DNA of 64,000 bases from Alphaproteobacteria bacterium (GTDB taxonomy: Bacteria > Pseudomonadota > Alphaproteobacteria > UBA9219): the NCBI GenBank assembly GCA_009779135.1, contig WREW01000003.1, positions 1 through 64,000 of the forward strand, read 5' to 3'. A program made the translations under genes and the position numbers. How positions within the stretch are numbered: the first letter of the stretch is position 1; every line of letters starts with the position of its first letter. Of this stretch, positions 59,166 through 64,000 are shown piece after piece. The notes beneath the pieces are model-generated. The model was not told the origin of the DNA and made no database searches. It was given only the letters and a program-made list of their open reading frames with translations.

Positions 59166-60994
59166 TTTGTTTTCTTGCCGGATTCGAGTTTTTGCACCTT
59201 GTTTTGATCGAACCACCACAAGCTTGTGATGTCGAGACCGTATTTCGGCGCAAGCGCAGGCTGGCCGAACTTGTCCCAATAAGCGATGCGGTAAAAGCGG
59301 CTGTTCCAATGCGGGATCACATAATGGCCCCACAGCAAAACGCGGTCAAGCGCGCGCGTGGCGGTGATAAGCTCAGATCTGTTTTGGGCGTGGATCAGTT
59401 TTTCGATCAAGGCATCCACGACCGGATCTTTGATGCCTATAATATTGCGGCTTCCTTTCTGGTCTGCTTTGGCGGAAGACCAGAAATCAAGCTGCTCATT
59501 CCCCGGCGAAAGAGACTGACCAAAGACGGATGTTGTCATGTCAAAGTCAAAGGAGTCCATGAGATTTTGGTACTGCGCCGTATCCACAATGCGCAAATTG
59601 GCCTTGATCCCGAGACGCTCGAGATTGCGCAGAAAGGGTTGAACCCAGCGCTCGAATAAATTGGAGCTTTCCAGAATCTCAAAAGTGAGAGGATTGCCTT
59701 GTTGATCGACTCGTTTTCCGTTTTTCATAACCCATCCCGCTTGTTCAAGCAGGGTTGAGGCTTTCAGAAGATTGTCGCGGACGTCGCCGGAGCCGTCTGT
59801 TTGCGGTGGCTCATAAACCTGCTCAAACACTTCTTTGGGGAGTTGGTCGCGGAAAGGCTCCAGCAATTTAAGTTCCTCCGGCGAAGGCAGGCCGATGGCC
59901 GCCAGTTCGGCATTGGCAAAATAGCTTTTGGTGCGGCTGTAGGCGCCATAGGCCAGCGTTTTATTGCCCCACTCAAAATCAAAAGCCAGCGTGATCGCCT
60001 GCCGTACGCGCGGGTCTTTAAAAATAGGCCGCCTTATGTTGAAGAAAAATCCCTGCATGCCTGCGGGAAGCGCGTTCGGGATTTCTGCGCGTATAATATG
60101 GCCTTGCTTGACCGCCGGCGAGGTGTAGGCGGTTGCCCAGTTCTTGGCGATGTTTTCAAATCGATAGTCATATTTGCCCGCGAAAAAACCTTCAAGCGCA
60201 ACGGTGGCGTCACGGTAATAGTCAACAGTGATGCGATCGAAATTATAGCGTCCTTTGTTGACGGGGAGGTCTTTGCCCCACCAGTCGGAAACTCGTTTAT
60301 ATGTGATGGAGCGCCCGGGCGTGACCTGTTCAATCTGGTAAGGGCCGCTGCTTAGGATGGGCTCGAGCGTTGTGGCGGCGAAGTCTTTGCCTTGCCAAAA
60401 GCTCTTCGAAAACACCAGCATTTGTCCGATAATCAAAGGAAGCTCAGCATTGCCGCTTTTGTGGAAGGTGAACTTGACGTTGTGCGGACTCAGGCATTCG
60501 GCTTTGGCGACATCTTTATAATAGCTGCGGTAAAAGGGGTGGCCTTTGTCGCGCAGGACTTCAAAGGAAAAAACCACGTCTTCGCAACGGATGGGCATGC
60601 CGTCATTGAAACGCGCTTCATCCCGCAGAACATAAGACACCCAGCTTTTATCCGGTGCGACTGTGACGCTTTGGGCGATGCGGCCATATTGGCTGAATGG
60701 TTCGTCCAGAGCGCTTTCCATCAGGGTTTCAAAAACAAGGCTTGATTCCGCCGCCGGACGGCCTTTGAGTGTATAAGGGTTAAGCGTATCAAACCCGCCA
60801 ATGGTGGCCAGCCGCAAAACGCCGCCTTTGGGAGCCTCGGGATTGGCATAATCAAAATGCGTAAAGTCAGGCGCGTATTTCAGTTTTTCATGCAAAGCAA
60901 GGCCATGCAGATTTTCTGCGCGCGCGCTTGCGGCGGTGAAGATGACAAAAAAACATAAGCCCAGAAACAGGCTGATCCTGTAATTTTTAAACAT
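59162..60994 (-). CDS. Extracellular solute-binding protein, family 5 (YejA-like)
   Basis: Periplasmic binding protein for peptides or related ligands, 610 residues. A signal peptide (KNYRISLFLGLCFFVIFTAASARA, cut near residue 27) precedes LHGLALHEKLKYAPDFTHFDYANPEAPKGG, typical of the YejA group. Other family stretches are GGFDTLNPYTLKG, YVLRDEARFNDGMP and IVDALIEKLIHAQ-like VDALIEKLIHAQNR. No permease or ATPase gene is beside it, so its transporter must be encoded elsewhere. It lies 11 bases after the methyltransferase gene and overlaps cysK by four bases. Confidence 0.92.
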   Translation of the reverse strand: MFKNYRISLFLGLCFFVIFTAASARAENLHGLALHEKLKYAPDFTHFDYANPEAPKGGVLRLATIGGFDTLNPYTLKGRPAAESSLVFETLMESALDEPFSQYGRIAQSVTVAPDKSWVSYVLRDEARFNDGMPIRCEDVVFSFEVLRDKGHPFYRSYYKDVAKAECLSPHNVKFTFHKSGNAELPLIIGQMLVFSKSFWQGKDFAATTLEPILSSGPYQIEQVTPGRSITYKRVSDWWGKDLPVNKGRYNFDRITVDYYRDATVALEGFFAGKYDYRFENIAKNWATAYTSPAVKQGHIIRAEIPNALPAGMQGFFFNIRRPIFKDPRVRQAITLAFDFEWGNKTLAYGAYSRTKSYFANAELAAIGLPSPEELKLLEPFRDQLPKEVFEQVYEPPQTDGSGDVRDNLLKASTLLEQAGWVMKNGKRVDQQGNPLTFEILESSNLFERWVQPFLRNLERLGIKANLRIVDTAQYQNLMDSFDFDMTTSVFGQSLSPGNEQLDFWSSAKADQKGSRNIIGIKDPVVDALIEKLIHAQNRSELITATRALDRVLLWGHYVIPHWNSRFYRIAYWDKFGQPALAPKYGLDITSLWWFDQNKVQKLESGKKTK

Positions 60995-61005
60995 AAGAGA
61001 TCCCC

Positions 61006-61620
61006 TTAGGCCTTGTAGGCCACGACCATCAGCCAGCGCTCATCACTGCCCATAACACCCGGGGCTTCTTCAATGTCCCATCGCGCATAGCCCGTGTTTT
61101 GCAGTATGCGCTCGAGATCCGCGCGCGTCCATAGCGCATAATAACGCGGCGCGCCTAAATGGGAGCTTGTCCAGCCTTCGCCCTCGCCCTTTTTCAGCGT
61201 GAAGGCAAAACGGCCCTTTTTGTCCAGCGCCGCAAGAACTTTGCTTGTGACCAAAATCGCGTCATCGCGCGTGAAATGAGGCAGCACCGCGTTGGCCAGA
61301 ATAAGATCGTGACAGCCGATGATGGGATCAAGAATGGCATTATGCACATAGGCTTGAAACCCCTTATCCAGAAGATGGATGACGAAAGAAGGCGCAGCGT
61401 CGGTGCAGGTGATGTCATAGCCGAGCGATTCGATATAGTCGGCATCCGCGCCGTCGCCGCTTCCGATCTCATAAAGCCGCGCGTTTAAAGAAAGGTTGGC
61501 CAGCGCCTTGTCGAGCCATTTTTTGGCCGAGCCCTCCGGCGCGAGAGGTGCTTTTTCAATATAAAGGCCGCGTTTTTCTTCGTAACTTTTGAGCGTTTTT
61601 TGATGGGTCGCCGGGATCAC
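61006..61620 (-). CDS. Class I SAM-dependent methyltransferase
   Basis: A 204-residue protein with a complete Rossmann-type methyltransferase fold: motif I LYEIGSGDGADADYIESLG, motif II ITCTDAAPSF, LILANAVLPHF (motif IV region) and LDKKGRFAFTLKKGEGEG. Substrate unknown. It is first in a three-gene unit with the solute-binding protein and cysK on the minus strand. The start at 61620 is the first ATG. Confidence 0.88.
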   Translation of the reverse strand: MIPATHQKTLKSYEEKRGLYIEKAPLAPEGSAKKWLDKALANLSLNARLYEIGSGDGADADYIESLGYDITCTDAAPSFVIHLLDKGFQAYVHNAILDPIIGCHDLILANAVLPHFTRDDAILVTSKVLAALDKKGRFAFTLKKGEGEGWTSSHLGAPRYYALWTRADLERILQNTGYARWDIEEAPGVMGSDERWLMVVAYKA

Positions 61621-61786
61621 GAAGTATCTCCTTGGTTGTTATCGATTACTCAGGCTACCATAAAAAGGTAGGCAAGGCCAAGAAAAACCGTCTTGGCCGA
61701 AAAGTGAAAAACTGTTTGATTGTGGAGAACAAAAAGGTTAAAAACAGCCTTCTTAAATAGTGTTAATGTTAAGATATATCTCAAGC

Positions 61787-61879
61787 GGAAGGGTGGCCGA
61801 GTGGTTGAAGGCGCTCGCCTGGAAAGCGGGTGTGGGGCGTTGAGCCTTACCGTGAGTTCGAATCTCATCCCTTCCGCCA
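61787..61879 (+). tRNA. tRNA-Ser (GGA)
   Basis: Starts GGAAGGGTGGCCGAGTGG; the acceptor stem pairs GGAAGGG with CCCTTCC, the anticodon loop is CTGGAAA with GGA, there is a long variable arm as in all serine tRNAs, the T loop is TTCGAAT and CCA is encoded. It stands at the boundary between housekeeping genes and the accessory-looking right edge, and tRNA-Ser 3' ends are frequent integration sites. Confidence 0.95.
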
Positions 61880-62189
61880 GTATTTTCAGGCCACAGAGCG
61901 TGGTTTGGTTTTCATGCGGGAATTACCCCGACATTTCAAAATGTTCCCCCTGTATCGGATGCTCTGTTGCGACGTGAAACCAAGCTACGCCCCCAAAATC
62001 TGGCCGCTCAGGGCCGAAATTCTCTGGAGGCCGATTGGCTAGTTTGGTTTTGGAAGATTCCGAGTCGGGAAATCGAACTTGAGAGCGCCCAGCGTAGCGG
62101 CGTGATTCTACATATGTGCGAATCATGTGATATTGTTCTCTCCTTAAAAAGGTTAGGAACCACAAGTTTTGGTTGCTAGGATTATAGGA
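61880..62189. other. Non-coding stretch after tRNA-Ser
   Basis: 310 bases with no convincing gene. ORFs on both strands have compositions unlike proteins. An imperfect inverted repeat (GCGTGGTTTGGTTTTCATG near 61900 and its near-complement near 61975-61995) is visible. The stretch may be a remnant of integration beside the tRNA. No integrase gene is seen in the window. Confidence 0.4.
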
Positions 62190-62315
62190 ATGACAAGAAA
62201 ACGCGCCGATTTTTCTGAGCTGACCAAAAGGGAACTTGTGAGGCGAGTTAATGTGTTTTCGCATAACCGCAACGACTATTCTAAAAATAAGGGGCGTAGA
62301 TGGCCAATATCATAG
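62190..62315 (+). CDS. Small ORF overlapping the ATPase gene
   Basis: ATG at 62190 opens 41 codons to TAG at 62313-62315, beginning MTRKRADFSELTKRELVRRV. Its end overlaps the ATPase start (62300) by 16 bases in another frame, a common arrangement for coupled genes. The start of the sequence resembles the first residues of some HNH-endonuclease-type proteins, whose zinc/HNH part would be missing here, so it may be a remnant or only a leader peptide. Basic and probably soluble. Confidence 0.4.
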   Translation: MTRKRADFSELTKRELVRRVNVFSHNRNDYSKNKGRRWPIS

Positions 62316-64000
62316 ACCGCATTGGAAAATTAAAGAACATAGGCTCGTTTAAAGGATTTACCCCGCCGAAGGATTTGGCGTTCAAAGAAGTCAATCTGTT
62401 CTATGGCTATAACGGAAGCGGCAAGACAACATTGACCCGCGTCTTATCCAGTTTGGGCGACGGCGTTTGTTTTGTTGACTTTACCGGCTGGGAAATAGAC
62501 ATATCTTGCAACGGCGTTTCCATAAAAGATTTCACGGCCACAAATATCGGTGGCAAGGTCAAAGTGTTCAACGAGGATTTTGTTGCAAATAACCTTGAAC
62601 TAAAATCGCAGAAAGCTAAAAAACTTTCCGCTGTGGTTGGGGCTGGAAACATTGGCATCAAAAAAGAACTTGAAGAACTGGAAGAAAAGAAAGAGAGGTT
62701 GAAAGATAAGACCGGCGAGTTGAAGGCAAAGGGGGAAATGGACGCGGCTGTTACAGCGTATAATAACCTTGAAACGGAAGTCGCAAGGAACATTCGGAGT
62801 TCATTGCAAATTGCAAAAACACAGGACTATACCAAAAAGCACTTTGCGACTTACTATACAGCATATAAGGCCTCGCCGGTTAAAAAGACAATAACCGAAG
62901 ACGAATATCAAAAAAAAGCCAGCTTCTATGTGGCTGGCGCGAAGCTGGAGATAGAGGGAAAATATACCACAGCCTTAAATAGGCTTGGTTCTATCCTGCC
63001 GCTGGCAAACTATGCCACGATTTTTGACCTGCTTAAAGCACCAATAAAGCGCAAAGGTGCGCACCTTAAAGAAGAAGTTATCAAATGGATTGAAGAAGGC
63101 GCGAAGCTGCATGAGGACGACCATGATGCTTGCAAGTTCTGTGGGCAAGGCATAGCCGGCGCAACTTGGAAGGCTCGAACAACGGAAATCCAAGAACTGA
63201 TTAAAAAAGACGACGAGTTTGAGTGGCTTGATGGCTCGCTTACTGCCGCAAAGACGGCAATGGCGGAATATACCGATATAATGAAGACTTTTTCCTGCGA
63301 CCTTGCAGAGGCCCATTTCCTTACGAAAGACTTGTTTAAGGAATATCAAACCGTGCGTACCACATTTGACGCTGCATATTCCGATTTTGGCGGGGCGTTT
63401 AGAGAACTGGCCGATAAAGTAGAGGAAAAAGACAAGAGAAAAGATACTGAGATTCTGTTCAACGATACAGAAGGCTTCAATAACAAGGTCATCCAGCTCA
63501 ACAACGCCATAACCAATACCATAAACGCGATAGGCAAGAATAACCTCGATGTTCAAGAGAGCGATCGGTTAAAACAGCAAGGCAAAGAGCTTGTTATCAA
63601 TTTTCATATCCAACAGAACGAAGTCGAATTGAATAGGGCCGAAAGCGACATGGGCGCAAAAACCGCCGCATACAAGCAAGCAGTGGCCGACTTGCAAGCC
63701 CTTGACGAGGATATAAACAAGAAAAAAGCCGCTTTAGAAAATCAGGCGGATATAATAACGGAAATCAACACATTATTAGAAAAGACACTTGATGTCGGGT
63801 TGGTGTTCAAAATTGAAGCGGGGGCCAGTGAATACCAGCTTGAACGGAAAATTGACGGCGCGCCAAATCAACCAGCGAATAACCTAAGCGAAGGTGAAAA
63901 AAATCTGATAGCGTTCCTGTATTTTCTTGTTTCGTTAAAATCTTCCTCAAAGGCGGAAAAGAAGAACGAAATTATCGTTATTGACGACCCCGTTTCAAGT
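62300..64000 (+). CDS. AAA ATPase with zinc-hook-like CxxC, RloC/PrrC-type (3' end missing)
   Basis: The frame is open from the ATG at 62300 to the window end: 567 residues, no stop. Walker A is GYNGSGKT (residues 36-43) after FTPPKDLAFKEVNLF. Long charged helical stretches (about residues 125-175 and 460-510) flank C278-K-F-C281 in HDACKFCGQG, resembling the zinc hook of Rad50 and RloC. The ABC-like signature is NLSEGEKNL (528-536) and Walker B is IIVIDDPVSS (558-567). This is the AAA_13 type seen in the anticodon nucleases PrrC and RloC and in other defence or repair ATPases. A nuclease or other effector could follow, beyond the window. A/T-richer composition and tRNA-Ser proximity suggest horizontal transfer. 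Confidence 0.85.
   Translation, partial: MANIIDRIGKLKNIGSFKGFTPPKDLAFKEVNLFYGYNGSGKTTLTRVLSSLGDGVCFVDFTGWEIDISCNGVSIKDFTATNIGGKVKVFNEDFVANNLELKSQKAKKLSAVVGAGNIGIKKELEELEEKKERLKDKTGELKAKGEMDAAVTAYNNLETEVARNIRSSLQIAKTQDYTKKHFATYYTAYKASPVKKTITEDEYQKKASFYVAGAKLEIEGKYTTALNRLGSILPLANYATIFDLLKAPIKRKGAHLKEEVIKWIEEGAKLHEDDHDACKFCGQGIAGATWKARTTEIQELIKKDDEFEWLDGSLTAAKTAMAEYTDIMKTFSCDLAEAHFLTKDLFKEYQTVRTTFDAAYSDFGGAFRELADKVEEKDKRKDTEILFNDTEGFNNKVIQLNNAITNTINAIGKNNLDVQESDRLKQQGKELVINFHIQQNEVELNRAESDMGAKTAAYKQAVADLQALDEDINKKKAALENQADIITEINTLLEKTLDVGLVFKIEAGASEYQLERKIDGAPNQPANNLSEGEKNLIAFLYFLVSLKSSSKAEKKNEIIVIDDPVSS

Noticed and set aside
61676..61698. GGCCAAG/CTTGGCC hairpin before tRNA-Ser as a terminator
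   Set aside because: The stem is good, but no T run follows on either strand, and it lies upstream of the genes on both sides rather than after one.
61923..62264. 113-codon minus-strand ORF after tRNA-Ser
   Set aside because: Its amino-acid pattern is not protein-like, it has no start signal, and it overlaps the small plus-strand ORF; treated as chance.

Overview
The window is a chromosome segment of an alphaproteobacterium, judged by eye to be around 50-55% GC. The evidence is gene order and family content: the block nuoABCD-x-EFGHIJKLMN-birA-coaX-rnj, the nusA-ylxR-infB-rbfA-truB-rpsO-pnp block, a ribonuclease J, a GluQ-type synthetase, a ComF gene divergent from an NDUFAF5-like gene, and a perfect alphaproteobacterial LexA box (GTTC-N7-GTTC) before uvrA. 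The order or family within Alphaproteobacteria cannot be fixed from the sequence alone.

Layout. 1-5.5 kb: the 3' part of an unrecognised membrane protein gene, then (minus strand) metA, ssb and dnaE. 5.5-10 kb (plus): SOS-controlled uvrA and an unusual membrane protein with eight CxxC pairs. 10-12.1 kb (minus): atpH-atpA, cut off from atpG/D/C. 12.2-30 kb (minus): one long operon that starts beside a tRNA-Asp gene and encodes all 14 subunits of respiratory complex I, with an orphan ORF between nuoD and nuoE, and ends with birA, coaX and rnj. 30-35 kb: gluQ immediately upstream of tRNA-Asp, which is the tRNA its enzyme modifies; then (plus) fhs-tsaD-gpsA and two cloverleaf-like palindromic repeats. 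35-44.6 kb (minus): the transcription/translation block from nusA to pnp, without rimP, plus comF. 44.7-50.3 kb (plus): a small membrane protein, an NDUFAF5-like protein lacking the SAM-binding half of its fold, a third palindromic repeat, a MacA/MacB efflux pair and a solitary mreB. 50.3-57.5 kb: a possible small RNA, a 621-residue orphan protein, then housekeeping enzymes (M20 peptidase, metallophosphoesterase, sirtuin, aldo/keto reductase, PAP2 phosphatase). 57.5-61.9 kb: a flavin-binding oxidase-family protein, tRNA-Pro, cysK, a YejA-type solute-binding protein, a methyltransferase and tRNA-Ser.

The right edge (61.9-64.0 kb) looks like the start of a tRNA-Ser-linked accessory region. A non-coding stretch is followed by a 41-codon ORF overlapping an A/T-richer gene for a large AAA ATPase with a CxxC (zinc-hook-like) motif, of the kind seen in RloC/PrrC-type anticodon-nuclease defence proteins. 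The window ends just after its Walker B motif, so the effector domain is not visible.

The most interesting unexplained items are that tRNA-linked ATPase, the eight-CxxC membrane protein beside uvrA, the orphan ORF coupled into the complex I operon, the reduced NDUFAF5-like protein, the 621-residue orphan with the candidate small RNA before it, and the cloverleaf repeats.
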